From contig DJAN01000207.1 of assembly GCA_002429615.1 (NCBI GenBank), positions 1-64,000 of the forward strand: DNA of 64,000 nt. The letters are read 5' to 3'. Both the position numbers and the translations under genes were made by a program. The stretch comes from Lysobacteraceae bacterium UBA6001. Its GTDB lineage: Bacteria; Pseudomonadota; Gammaproteobacteria; Xanthomonadales; Xanthomonadaceae. The notes beneath the pieces are model-generated. The model ran no database searches. It saw only the letters and a list, made by a program, of their open reading frames with translations, and was not told where the DNA came from. Of the stretch, positions 25,711-35,336 are shown in pieces (position 1 is the first letter of the stretch; every line of letters starts with the position of its first letter).

Positions 25711-26634
25711 TCAGTAGCTCCACGCCTGATCTAGCTGCAGCAAGCCCTGTGAGTAGGAGTTGTTCGCGAAACTCTCGATCGCGAGCAGGCGATCGCTCGG
25801 CAGGCCCTTGAGGCCGGCGTACTCGGTGAACCGCGTCAGAATCTGGGCGTGCTCTGGAATCCACATGCCAGGCAGCAGCCCAAAAAGCGAGCCGCCGTTG
25901 TTGAGGACCGGACGCGAAACCATCATGCCGCCCGTTGGCGGATACGGATACGCGAAAGCGGCACCGCCAGGCCCACCCAGATAGGCCTGGCTGGAGAAAA
26001 CGCTCCGAGGATTGAGCGCGGTGCCCAACGTGCCACCGTCATAACTGCGTGCGGCCACGTGTTGACCATATGTCGCCGGCGTGGCGCCCGTCGACAGCAG
26101 GTTACTGCGAGTCGCGCCGGTCACCGTCGCGTTGCCGCTCGACCCGATGCAGAAGTTGAAGGCATAGTCCTTGTTGAGGCACTCGTAGTCACCCACCAGA
26201 TAGCCGACGAACGGGATGCCACCGCTCGAGTAGCCGTTCTGAATGAAGATGTATGCCGATCGCGAGTTGCCGACGATGAACCAGCTGCGCACCGTCGTAT
26301 TGGCAGTGATCGACTTGCCCCAGGCGTTTGCCGTCAACGAGAAGCCATCGGCCCCGGTATCGACGTCCGTCATCGAGTGGTAGCCGCTGGCCAGCGCGTA
26401 CTGCGCGTTGCTGTCGTCGAGGCGGAAGTAGAGGCCGGTGCCGCCTTCCGCGATGACGTTCCGGTAAGCGCGCTTGTACCCGCTGCTGAAGGCGAGCGTC
26501 CAACCCAGTCCAGCCTTCGTTCCGTAGCCGGCGCCCAGCACGGCATCAAGGATGGCAGCCAGGCTGCCGGGCTGCCCCGTGAGCTGGGGCGCGCCCGGAT
26601 CGGTCGAGGAGAAAACGGTGGGGACCAGGCTCAT
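25711..26634 (-). CDS. Phage tail/virion hypothetical protein
   Basis: A 307-residue protein starting MSLVPTVFSSTDPGAPQLTG; ATG 26634 overlaps the upstream stop (ATGA). Rich in Gly, Ser, Tyr and aromatic residues with SGYHSMTDVDTGADGFSLTA and RSWFIVGNSRSAYIFIQNGY. It looks like a secreted or virion surface beta protein and could be a receptor-contacting tip component (inference). Confidence 0.6.
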   Translation of the reverse strand: MSLVPTVFSSTDPGAPQLTGQPGSLAAILDAVLGAGYGTKAGLGWTLAFSSGYKRAYRNVIAEGGTGLYFRLDDSNAQYALASGYHSMTDVDTGADGFSLTANAWGKSITANTTVRSWFIVGNSRSAYIFIQNGYSSGGIPFVGYLVGDYECLNKDYAFNFCIGSSGNATVTGATRSNLLSTGATPATYGQHVAARSYDGGTLGTALNPRSVFSSQAYLGGPGGAAFAYPYPPTGGMMVSRPVLNNGGSLFGLLPGMWIPEHAQILTRFTEYAGLKGLPSDRLLAIESFANNSYSQGLLQLDQAWSY

Positions 26635-29600
26635 ACGGCGGCTCCTGCGATATTGCCGATGACCTGCAGGCGGGTCGAATCGGTGACGGTTTCCGGCGCG
26701 CCGGGCAGCGTGGTGCGGACCATCCACACCGGCGCCAGGCCGCCGACGGTGTTGAAGCGCACCGCGTTGTTGGTGGCCCAGCCGCTGCCCCACCCCTGCG
26801 CACGCATGCGGAAGTACGGCTGGCTGGTACGCGGATTGATCGGGGCCAGATCGGTGCCGATGGCGCCGACGGCAATGACGCCCACGGTTTCACCGATGAG
26901 CTCGAACGCGGTGGCGCTCGTGAAGCGCACGGCCCAGCGCTCGGTGATGGCATCGGCGTTGGTCACCACCAGCGGGTAGTCCGTGTCGTTGTAGGTGCCC
27001 GACGCCACGCTACCCGTGACCGTGTCGCTCCAGACATTCGTCCAGGTGGCCTGGTCGAAGAGGTGTTCCACTCGCGCCTGCAGGTCGAGCGAACCATTTG
27101 CCTCGCCAAGGCGGAGCGCGGTGCTGATCATCGCCTCTCCAGCGGGAAAGTCATGCGTCAGGCCGGTGTTGAGTTCGATCTCGCCGGTGATGTTCGGCTG
27201 CACCACCAGCCGCCGATCATCCACGCGCTCGCTGATCAGCACCGGCAACGTGTAGGCCGACAGGTTCAGGGGGTTACTGAAGATCAGCGTGCCGGCGTCC
27301 AGATCCGCGCTGTACCAGCTGCTCAGGATCGGGGCGCCCGCGCTATCGCGCACCTCGATTTGGGCAATGCGCGTGCGCCCGAAGTCGACAATCTGCCCCG
27401 GGGTCGGGCTGGCGATCGAATGGACTTTGGTGTGATGCACCACGACCGTCTGCCCGGCTTTGAAGGCCGGCACGCGCCCGTCGCTGGGCAGGCGCACCGG
27501 GTCCAGGCCGATCACCACCGAAGACAGCGGGATGGAGCGGTAAACGACCGTGCCCAGGTACACGGAGCCGGCAATCATGAGGTGCGGACGCCATACCTGA
27601 TCGCCGACGACGTTGGCCGGCGAGTACCACGGCTCGCCCTCGTTGCCGGCGGCCAGCACGTACTCGCCGAAGCGCACGCGCACCACCCCGCTCTCCCAGT
27701 CGACGGTCCCGTCAATCAGCGGCCCGGTCAGGTTTCCGTTGATGTCAGCCGTGGCGGTCACCAGATCGCCTGCCAGGGTATTGGCCCGCAACGTGAAAGA
27801 GCCGGGCCGCAGCGGCGACCCGGGTGCGCGGAAGAACAAACCGTCCGTGCCCGGATCGAAGATGCGCGTCAGCAGCGCGCCGACGCTGACGGCATTGGCC
27901 CCGCCGGCGGCCCACTGCGTGATCGTCGCCTTGCCGCTGCTGTAGTCGATCGTGCCGGCGTAGGTGCCTGCGCCGCTGACCGGATCCACCCCGTAGTAGA
28001 GAGACCCCGACCGATCCACGTAGGTCCGGCCACGGAAGGTGAATCGCACGCTGCCCGGCACAACGCTGTCCACGATGTCAGGCGTCAGATCCAGGCCCAC
28101 CGGCGGCAACTCGACGCTCGCGTCCAGCTCCTGCGTGCTGGCGGCGGTGTCCTGATATTCCGCGGTGACGATGGTGCCGGCGCTGAAGGTCGTGGTCACG
28201 ACCTGGCGGCTCTTGTTGAGGTAGCGGTAGCCGGCGCCGATCGTGGGCTCGGCGTATGTGGGGATGGAGAACTTGGGGATGGTGATCTGCCCCAGGCGCA
28301 GGTTCACCGCCCCGCTGGCGTAATCCACGGTGCCCAGCGTGGTCGTCAGTTTCTGACCGCCCGCGGTGATCGCCACGATGTTGCCCGCCCCGTCGTCCTT
28401 GGCTTCGATGCGCAGCGCCACCGACACCGTGCCCAACTCCGGATCCGTGGGCTGCGCGGTGACCAGCCAGTACAGGCGCAAGCTGCCTCCGCGCAACGGC
28501 GCGGCCGGCAGGGTAAAGCTGCCCAGGCCCCCTGCATCCGGCACCGGCTGCACGGTCTGGTTGTGGTTGGCCGACAGCTGATAGTGGTTGCGCACGGCGC
28601 TTCCTGCGTCGGGAAGCGTCGCCGGACGCAAGCTGACCTCGCCGGTCGAATACACCAGGCTGCCGCGCGTCACGCCAGCGATCTTCAGGTTCCCCGCGCT
28701 GTCGTCGGTGGCCACGACATCAGCGCCAGCGACGGTGATCGTCGCGCTGAAGGTCCCCGGCTTCACCCCACCGTCGGGCAAGAGGTAGTTCAGATAGGGC
28801 AGCTCGATGGCGGTGTTGCCGTCCTGACGTTCCGCCACGGTCCCGGTGCCGAAGCTGACCAGAATGCTCGAGCCAATGTCCGGCAGCGCGCCGGCGGTCA
28901 CGATCACGCTACCGGTCGCGTAATTCACCGTGCCGCTGCCCTGCCCGGGCTTACCCACGAGCTGGCCAGCGCCGTTGTCGGTGAGCCGAATCCATTTGCC
29001 CAGTGCGCGGTAATCAACCACCACGGTGCCGGCCGCCGGTAGCGGCGTGAGCTGCGCGACGTAGTTGTAGCCCTGGTTGCCGGCGGTGATGTCGATCTTC
29101 TGGGTGTACCCCTGGTCGGCGATCGACCCCGCGGGCGTGGCCACGACGCTGATGCTCACGCTGCTGCTGGTGCCCGTGTTGGTGACGCTGACGCTACCGG
29201 CCTGGTAGTCGATCGTGCCAGCCCACGGCGAGGAGCTGGAATCGGCGACCAGCCCGCCGCTGCCGTCATCGGTCAGCGACACGGCGCCGACGGTGACGCG
29301 CACCGATCCCACCAGCAGTGGATTGCCCAGGAATCGCGTCACCGGAATGCCCGCGCTGAAGGCACTGCTGAAGTTGAGGGCGAGCGAGTCGGCCGGCCCG
29401 GCCTGCACGTAGGTCAACGTGCCCAATCCGGCGAGCACGTCCACCACCGGCGTCTCTGCGGTCGTCGCCGGCACGATGGGTACATATGGGGTATCCACCT
29501 TCACCGACAGATCGCCGGGCTCAGCGCTGAGCGTGAGCCGCTTGACGCTGTAGTAGCTGGTCGCGTCCACCACGTTGGTGTCGTAGATGCGCGTGGGCGG

Positions 29601-30242
29601 CTTCGTGGACGTGCGGCGCTCGGCCTCCTGGCCATAGAAGTCGTACAGCAATGCGGTGACCGTCTCGACCACGATCACGTCGCGCTCGAACGACCCCTGA
29701 TCGTCCCAGAAAGTCTGGGTCGTACGGCTGAGAATGCTGCGCACGCGCATGTACTGCTCGTTGGCCACATAGCCCGATCCGGTCGTGGACAGGCACAGGC
29801 TGTCATTGATGTCCGGCGTCGGGGCATCCTTCATGCAATAGAAGCTCAGCGCCATCTGACCCACGAAGTGATTGCCCAACAACACGTAGCGCGACTCCAC
29901 GCCCTTGGTGATGTAGCCCTCCACGCGGTTACGCGCGTCGGCGCGTACGTCGCTGTAGCTGCCAGTGGCGAACATGCTGATGTGGACGTGGCTGTCCTGC
30001 GGCGGGTTCACGATCAGTCCGATCGCATCCTTCAGCACGTCGGTCGTCGGCGTGTCCACGTGCACGAAGAGCTTGCGTAGCGTGCTGCGACCGGTGGTGC
30101 GCTCTTCATCGCCGATGTCCGGGAAGAGGTTGTTCATGGCGCCGTCGACCACTTCGGTCTGGACCATGCGCCCGCCCCCGTCGGCGTTGTCGGTCAGGCG
30201 CTGGGACTGGCGAAGCTTGATGTCGGTGGCTGAGATGGTCAT
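26631..30242 (-). CDS. Large repetitive phage tail protein
   Basis: A 1203-residue protein, beginning MTISATDIKLRQSQRLTDNA. The middle contains at least six copies of a degenerate unit with the core G-T/S-[VIL]-[DNV]-[YW]-x-[ASTE]-G-x-[VA], for example GTIDYQAGSVSVT, GTVNYATGSVIVT, GTVDYASGAVNLR and GTIDYSSGKATIT. This suggests a chain of similar beta domains. Position right after the tape measure region implies a tail-tip structural protein. ATG 30242 overlaps the upstream stop (ATGA). Confidence 0.75.
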   Translation of the reverse strand: MTISATDIKLRQSQRLTDNADGGGRMVQTEVVDGAMNNLFPDIGDEERTTGRSTLRKLFVHVDTPTTDVLKDAIGLIVNPPQDSHVHISMFATGSYSDVRADARNRVEGYITKGVESRYVLLGNHFVGQMALSFYCMKDAPTPDINDSLCLSTTGSGYVANEQYMRVRSILSRTTQTFWDDQGSFERDVIVVETVTALLYDFYGQEAERRTSTKPPTRIYDTNVVDATSYYSVKRLTLSAEPGDLSVKVDTPYVPIVPATTAETPVVDVLAGLGTLTYVQAGPADSLALNFSSAFSAGIPVTRFLGNPLLVGSVRVTVGAVSLTDDGSGGLVADSSSSPWAGTIDYQAGSVSVTNTGTSSSVSISVVATPAGSIADQGYTQKIDITAGNQGYNYVAQLTPLPAAGTVVVDYRALGKWIRLTDNGAGQLVGKPGQGSGTVNYATGSVIVTAGALPDIGSSILVSFGTGTVAERQDGNTAIELPYLNYLLPDGGVKPGTFSATITVAGADVVATDDSAGNLKIAGVTRGSLVYSTGEVSLRPATLPDAGSAVRNHYQLSANHNQTVQPVPDAGGLGSFTLPAAPLRGGSLRLYWLVTAQPTDPELGTVSVALRIEAKDDGAGNIVAITAGGQKLTTTLGTVDYASGAVNLRLGQITIPKFSIPTYAEPTIGAGYRYLNKSRQVVTTTFSAGTIVTAEYQDTAASTQELDASVELPPVGLDLTPDIVDSVVPGSVRFTFRGRTYVDRSGSLYYGVDPVSGAGTYAGTIDYSSGKATITQWAAGGANAVSVGALLTRIFDPGTDGLFFRAPGSPLRPGSFTLRANTLAGDLVTATADINGNLTGPLIDGTVDWESGVVRVRFGEYVLAAGNEGEPWYSPANVVGDQVWRPHLMIAGSVYLGTVVYRSIPLSSVVIGLDPVRLPSDGRVPAFKAGQTVVVHHTKVHSIASPTPGQIVDFGRTRIAQIEVRDSAGAPILSSWYSADLDAGTLIFSNPLNLSAYTLPVLISERVDDRRLVVQPNITGEIELNTGLTHDFPAGEAMISTALRLGEANGSLDLQARVEHLFDQATWTNVWSDTVTGSVASGTYNDTDYPLVVTNADAITERWAVRFTSATAFELIGETVGVIAVGAIGTDLAPINPRTSQPYFRMRAQGWGSGWATNNAVRFNTVGGLAPVWMVRTTLPGAPETVTDSTRLQVIGNIAGAAV

Positions 30243-30658
30243 CCGGTTACCGTCATGAGGCGAAGGGTGATGGAGAAGAGGTCGGCGTCGCGCGCCGGGA
30301 TGGCGAACCGCAACGGCTTGGCATCGATCGCCGCGCCGTCGCCGCGGCGCCAGAGCACGCTGAAAGTGCGGTCGCCGTCGTTGTGCGCCGGCAGAACGAG
30401 TTGCATGGGCGTGACGCGCGGCGCGGATTCCAAGGCCTGCAATTGGCGCAGGGTGGCCAAGCTCACCACCGCCACCCAGCGCGAGCCGTCCTGCTGCGAT
30501 TCCAGCGTGATCGGACGGCCGGCCTGCAGGGCCGATTCCTGGACGATGCGCGCGCCGGTCAGGCTGGTCTTCACGGATTGGCCCACCTTCCAGGCGGTGA
30601 ATTCGTCCGACCACAAGATGTCCTCCGGCAGGAGAATGCCGGCAAGGGATGCGCTCAT
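30239..30658 (-). CDS. Phage tail protein (hypothetical)
   Basis: A 139-residue protein (MSASLAGILLPEDILWSDEF) between the tape measure gene and the large tail protein, overlapping both (TGATG and ATGA). Beta-rich, no named domain recognised; such genes after the tape measure usually encode distal tail proteins. Confidence 0.65.
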   Translation of the reverse strand: MSASLAGILLPEDILWSDEFTAWKVGQSVKTSLTGARIVQESALQAGRPITLESQQDGSRWVAVVSLATLRQLQALESAPRVTPMQLVLPAHNDGDRTFSVLWRRGDGAAIDAKPLRFAIPARDADLFSITLRLMTVTG

Positions 30659-33600
30659 CAATTCCTCCGTGCGCGAATGCTGATGCCCCGGGCGCGCTCA
30701 ATCCGACGCAGGACCATCGGCGCCACCAGCGCAGCCATCCGTTCGGCGGCGGCCAGGTCCGCCGCGCTGGCGCTGGCGGTGACGTCTTTGCTGGGCGCCT
30801 TCCAATCGATGGTCAGCGTCTGATCGGAGTTGGCCATCGCCTCGCCCGCCGCCTGCTCCGCCTGTTCGGCCGCCTTCTGATCAGCCAGGCGCTTCTCGTT
30901 GGCCGCACGAATCTCAGCATTGGCCCGCTCGGTCTCCTCGGCGCGCGCCTGCTTGGCCTGCGTGAGCTGCTGCTGCAGCTGGACCGTCTCCGCCAGATCG
31001 CTCTCGGCGATGTAGTTGAACCGCTTGCCGAGCTTGGCTTGCTCTCGCGCCAGGCCATCGGTGTTTTGAATCTGCCGCTGGAGCTCGGCGTTGTACTCAC
31101 GTAGCTCCCGCTTCTGGTGGACGATCCCGTTGAAGACCTCGGCAAACCGCCGCAGTTGATTGCCCTCGCCTAAGTTGGCGAGCGCGTCATGGGCGGCATC
31201 GGAAATCTGGCCCAGCGCGAAGGACATCCCCTGCGCCGAGCTGGTGACCTGATTCATTTGGGCCCCCGTGGCGTCGCTGGCCGCGCCCAGCGCGCCAGTC
31301 GCCGCTGCCGCGGCGGCGGCGGCGTTCGACACTTGCTGCAGGCCCTGCGTCGCGGTATTTGCGCCGTCGGCCACCTGCCCGCCAGCCGCCTGGCCAGTGG
31401 TGCCCATCTGATCCAGGGCGCCATTGACGTCGTAGATCGCGTTGAGCACGTCCAGTTCGGAATCCACCCGGGCCTTCGCCGACGAGTCGCTATCAGCGAC
31501 CGCTGCCTTGGCTGCATTGCCGTACGCGGCCAGCGCGCGCCGTACGTCCTCGATCGACGCCTTGCCCTCACCCGCCCCCTTCACGATCGCCTGGAAGGCA
31601 GCTTTCGCCGCGTCGCGTGCGGCGTTGAGCGAGGCCTGCGACTGAATCCCGAGCCGGCCGAACTCATCGGACAGCGGATCCATGGCCACGGTGATCTGCT
31701 GGATGCGCGCCTGCAGCGCGGCGCCGGCGCGCTCGGCCTGATCAAAGCCGATCTTCCCCTGCTCGCCCGCCGAACGCAGGATCGCACCCAGTTGCTTGGC
31801 CTCATCGAGGGTGGCCACCTTGCCCAGCGCGGCCGTGAAGGCGGTCTCGATCTGATTGCCGGTGGCGTTGGCGTTCTCCACGATCGCCGTGAACGCTGCA
31901 GTGGCATCGCGCCCGGCCTCGGTGAATTTCACCCCCATGCGCTCGGCGGAGACACCCAGGCGCTCCAGCGCGGTCAGCAGCGTGGTGTCGAGCACCGCTG
32001 CGGTGGCGGTGGCGCCGGCGGGAATCTCGGCGAAGGCGGCCTGCGCGGCTGTCTGGAACCGCAACAGTTCCTCCCCACTGAGCTTCTGCAGGGTCGCCAG
32101 CAGGCCGTCGCGGACGTTCTTGTCGGCGGCGGCGCCGGCATCGGCGATGCTGGCCAGAGCCACGCCGACGTTCCCCAGGGTGTTGCTGTCCTGGAAGTTG
32201 AGCCCGTCGAACAGCTGCTGGATCGAGGTCTTCGCCAGCTTGGCGCTGCCGTCGATGCCCTCCAGCTTGTCGATGATCGCTTGGGCGGCAGGCGTGATGC
32301 CGGTTTCCATCGCCCGCTGCGCGATGCCCACACCGTCGGAGATGGCCTGATAGCCGGCTTTGACCGCCGCCAAGCGCGACGGCATCGCGGCCAGCTGCGC
32401 GAGCTCCTCTTGCGTGGCCAAGCCGAGTTCTTTCTGCCGCAGCAGGTAGCCCAGCTGGGCGTCGAGGTACTCCTTCAGGCCGTCCAGGCGCAGCTGATAG
32501 GAAGCGCGCTCGGCCTCGGACATGCGCGCGACCTGCTCGGAGGTCTGGACCGCCGCGTCCTTGTATTCGTTGAAGGACACCGCGACAGCCCGGCGGGCCA
32601 CCACCTCCTCGTACAGGCGCTCGCGCAACGCACGGCTGGCCTCGCCCGCTTGCTTGGTCGCCTCGCTGTTCTTGCCCAGTTCCTCGCCCAGCGCCTCGGC
32701 CATCTCCTTGACGCCGCGAATGGCGACCTCGAGGCCCACCAGGCCCACGGTGATGAGCAGGCTGGTGGGAATGGTCTTGAGGATGTTCCCCAGCCGAAGC
32801 GCGCCCTTCCCCGCCGCGTCCATCGCCGCCGCATTGGCGATCTGGGCCTGCGTGGACGCGATCAGCTGCACGCGCCACGTGTTGAGCTGGACGGCAGCCT
32901 GGCCGATCTTGAAGGCCGCATAGGCCTTGGCCATGAAGGTCAGTGCGCCGACGTGCTCATAGATGAACGTGGTCGCGCCCTTGATGGCGCCCGCGGCGGC
33001 GATGATCGCATCGGCCGTCTGCTTGGCCCAGCGGTTGAGCGTGCCGTCGGCGGCCAGGCGCTGGGTGGTGTCGATCAGACCGTTGAGCTGCGCCTTGAAA
33101 TAGTCCAGCACCCCGCTGTTGGCGATCAGCTCCTGGAAGTCCTTCAGCGACTCGCGTGCCTGGTTCCACAGACCGGCGATCGTGCCCACCTTCGCCGCCG
33201 CCGCCGCGCCGCCGTACGACTCCACCAGCATGTCCAGGATGATCGACTGGGCCTCGGCGGTGCGGCCGGTGGCCTCGAGCTGGGCGATCAGCTGCTTCTG
33301 GCTCTCCTCCAGGACGAAGCCCTGCCGCGACAGCGCCTCCATGGCCTTGCTCGGGGTCTGCAGCGCGCGGCCGACGATCTCGGCCGACTGCTCGGTGCTG
33401 ATGCCCAGGCGCTGCGCCTGGTCGATGGCCACCTGCAGTGCCGCAGGAAACTGCTCGCCCAGGACGTTGGTGTACGTCAGTAGGCGGGTCTGGGCCTTGG
33501 TGATGTCGCCGCCGGAGAACAGGCCAGCATCGGTCGCATCGGCCATGGCCTTGAGCTGGTCGGCAGTGAACTCAGCCTGTCGTCCGGTGGAGGCCAGTGC

Positions 33601-34416
33601 GGCCTCCAGCTGCGCCAGCTCCTGCTCAGCGTCGCTGCCCTCGGTGACGATGCTCTTGATGCCCGCCACGATCGAGCCGAAGCTGAAAAAGCCCAGCGCC
33701 GCCGCCATAACCCCGCGCAGGCGCGTGAACACGCCCTCGGCCGCATTGCCTGCGCTGTTCAACTCGTGCGTCTCGGTGGCGGCGCGCGCGGCGCGCTGCC
33801 GGTACGCCTCCAGCGATGCGGCGGCGTTGCGGCTCGCCTCGGCCTGCCCGCGGAACTGACGATCGCCCTCTTCCAGGCGATCCTTCAGTGCTCGGTTGGC
33901 ATCGGCCTGCTGGCGTACCACCTTCGCCTGATCAGCCAGGGCGGCGGTCGTGCTGCCCACCTGAGAGCGCAGGCGCTGCTGAGCGGCAACCATGTCGTTC
34001 GTATCGACGCCGAGCGCCTGCAGCTCGGTGCTCGACTTGTTCAGTGCGGCGAACTGGCGCCCGAGCGCGGTCTGGAGCCGCTCACCTTCGTCGCGCAGGT
34101 CCTTCTGCGCGCGCAGCAGCTCGCGCGACGGCTTCTCGGTGGCTCCGAGCTGTAGCGCCAGCTGGAGGGAGGCGCGCTGGTTCTGGTCGAACTGCTCCTG
34201 CAGCTGCACCAGCTCGTCGCGCATGGCGGAGAAGCGGGTCGCCTTGGCCGTCGTCTCGTTGAGCTGGGTCAGCGTGTCGACCAGGCGCGCGGCATCGCCC
34301 ACGGTTTCGGCCGAGGCGTCTCCCAGCCCGGACAAGGCGTCGCGCAGCGCATCCAGGCCTTCGCGCCCTTCGGTTTCCAGTACGACGCGGATCGCTTCTT
34401 CGAGCCGATCAGCCAT
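30658..34416 (-). CDS. Phage tail tape measure protein
   Basis: A 1252-residue protein, by far the longest in the tail module. A long Ala/Gln/Glu-rich coiled coil (residues ~25-220) is followed by a conserved hydrophobic tape-measure segment with FSFGSIVAGIKSIVTEGSDA, ALQTPSKAMEALSRQGFVLE and a hydrophobic segment LLITVGLVGLEVAIRGVKEM, then more helical sequence. The tape measure sets tail length. ATG 34416 overlaps the upstream stop (TAATG), preferred over 34440. Confidence 0.92.
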   Translation of the reverse strand: MADRLEEAIRVVLETEGREGLDALRDALSGLGDASAETVGDAARLVDTLTQLNETTAKATRFSAMRDELVQLQEQFDQNQRASLQLALQLGATEKPSRELLRAQKDLRDEGERLQTALGRQFAALNKSSTELQALGVDTNDMVAAQQRLRSQVGSTTAALADQAKVVRQQADANRALKDRLEEGDRQFRGQAEASRNAAASLEAYRQRAARAATETHELNSAGNAAEGVFTRLRGVMAAALGFFSFGSIVAGIKSIVTEGSDAEQELAQLEAALASTGRQAEFTADQLKAMADATDAGLFSGGDITKAQTRLLTYTNVLGEQFPAALQVAIDQAQRLGISTEQSAEIVGRALQTPSKAMEALSRQGFVLEESQKQLIAQLEATGRTAEAQSIILDMLVESYGGAAAAAKVGTIAGLWNQARESLKDFQELIANSGVLDYFKAQLNGLIDTTQRLAADGTLNRWAKQTADAIIAAAGAIKGATTFIYEHVGALTFMAKAYAAFKIGQAAVQLNTWRVQLIASTQAQIANAAAMDAAGKGALRLGNILKTIPTSLLITVGLVGLEVAIRGVKEMAEALGEELGKNSEATKQAGEASRALRERLYEEVVARRAVAVSFNEYKDAAVQTSEQVARMSEAERASYQLRLDGLKEYLDAQLGYLLRQKELGLATQEELAQLAAMPSRLAAVKAGYQAISDGVGIAQRAMETGITPAAQAIIDKLEGIDGSAKLAKTSIQQLFDGLNFQDSNTLGNVGVALASIADAGAAADKNVRDGLLATLQKLSGEELLRFQTAAQAAFAEIPAGATATAAVLDTTLLTALERLGVSAERMGVKFTEAGRDATAAFTAIVENANATGNQIETAFTAALGKVATLDEAKQLGAILRSAGEQGKIGFDQAERAGAALQARIQQITVAMDPLSDEFGRLGIQSQASLNAARDAAKAAFQAIVKGAGEGKASIEDVRRALAAYGNAAKAAVADSDSSAKARVDSELDVLNAIYDVNGALDQMGTTGQAAGGQVADGANTATQGLQQVSNAAAAAAAATGALGAASDATGAQMNQVTSSAQGMSFALGQISDAAHDALANLGEGNQLRRFAEVFNGIVHQKRELREYNAELQRQIQNTDGLAREQAKLGKRFNYIAESDLAETVQLQQQLTQAKQARAEETERANAEIRAANEKRLADQKAAEQAEQAAGEAMANSDQTLTIDWKAPSKDVTASASAADLAAAERMAALVAPMVLRRIERARGISIRARRN

Positions 34417-35066
34417 TACGTGCTCCGCTTCAGGCGCCACTGGCGCCCAAGTTCAGTGGTGTAGGCGGTATGCAGCTCTTCGAGCACCTGGTCGCGCACC
34501 GCACGCGAGGCACCGTCGACGCCGGCGAGCATTTCCCAGGGACTGGGGCCGCGCAGCATGCGCAGCGGGCCACGTCCGGCGCGGCGCCCGGTGCCGCGGT
34601 CGATCGAGCGCACGCGGATTGCCCGGCGCCCCTGCACGGTGGCGATGAAGGCGCTGGCGTACGTCTTCGCACCGCTGCCGGCCTCGACGTTCGCCGTGGC
34701 ACCGACGGTTCGACGCCCGCGCCAGCGGCCCTGGAACTCGATCAGGGAGATGCGCGCCGTACTGGCCCAGATGCCGAGGAAGTCATCCCGGGTGCGCTCG
34801 CCGGTGTAGTGGCCGCGCGAGCCGGTGACGATGCGGAATCGACCCGAGAGCACGCGCGCCTTGACGTTGTAGCGCTGGCGGGCCGCTCGGCTGGCCGCCG
34901 GCGCAGCGCGGCGGCGCAGGTCGGCGAAGGCGCGGCTGGTCGCGGTGTCGAATGCGGACAGCACGTTGCCGGCCAGGTCGGTCAGCCCGTGCAGGTCCTG
35001 CGCGCGGCGACCGTTGACGAAGTATTTCAGCGCCGCCCGGCGCAGCAAGCTGCGAGAGGCGGTCAC
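34416..35066 (-). CDS. Phage minor tail protein Z-like
   Basis: A 216-residue basic protein beginning MTASRSLLRRAALKYFVNGR with RQRYNVKARVLSGRFRIVTG and ISLIEFQGRWRGR, the pattern of the GPZ minor tail family, which in lambda helps complete the head-proximal tail. Order between tube and tape measure genes fits a siphovirus. Confidence 0.72.
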   Translation of the reverse strand: MTASRSLLRRAALKYFVNGRRAQDLHGLTDLAGNVLSAFDTATSRAFADLRRRAAPAASRAARQRYNVKARVLSGRFRIVTGSRGHYTGERTRDDFLGIWASTARISLIEFQGRWRGRRTVGATANVEAGSGAKTYASAFIATVQGRRAIRVRSIDRGTGRRAGRGPLRMLRGPSPWEMLAGVDGASRAVRDQVLEELHTAYTTELGRQWRLKRST

Positions 35067-35335
35067 GGCAGTTCGATCTCGGCGAAGGTGCGCAGCAGCT
35101 CGAGCTCATCTGGCGAAACGTGCAGCTCCTGACCGGGGTCGTACCAGATGCCACGATGCCGGTGCCGACGAACGAACATCACCCGCACTGCCGCCGGCGC
35201 ACGCGGGCGACGCAGCACGCTGTCGTCCTCCGCCGCGGAGGCTGGCACGAGCTCCGCGTCGGCTGCAGGAGCGCTGTCCCCCGGCGGCAACGCCGCCGAG
35301 GGACCGAGCTCGCCGCCGGGCTTCCGGCGGCGCAC
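35063..35335 (-). CDS. Small phage protein, DUF7210-like C-terminus
   Basis: A 90-residue protein from GTG 35335, two bases before the upstream stop codon begins. The N-terminal half is Pro/Ala-rich (encoded by GC-rich hairpin-forming DNA at 35277-35330). The C-terminal part VRVMFVRRHRHRGIWYDPGQ plus ELHVSPDELELL matches small phage tail-region proteins. Start uncertain. Confidence 0.5.
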   Translation of the reverse strand: MRRRKPGGELGPSAALPPGDSAPAADAELVPASAAEDDSVLRRPRAPAAVRVMFVRRHRHRGIWYDPGQELHVSPDELELLRTFAEIELP

Positions 35336-35336
35336 G

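Noticed and set aside
35277-35330. Terminator within the tail operon
   Set aside because: GC-rich hairpins are there but they lie inside a coding segment and lack a T-run.
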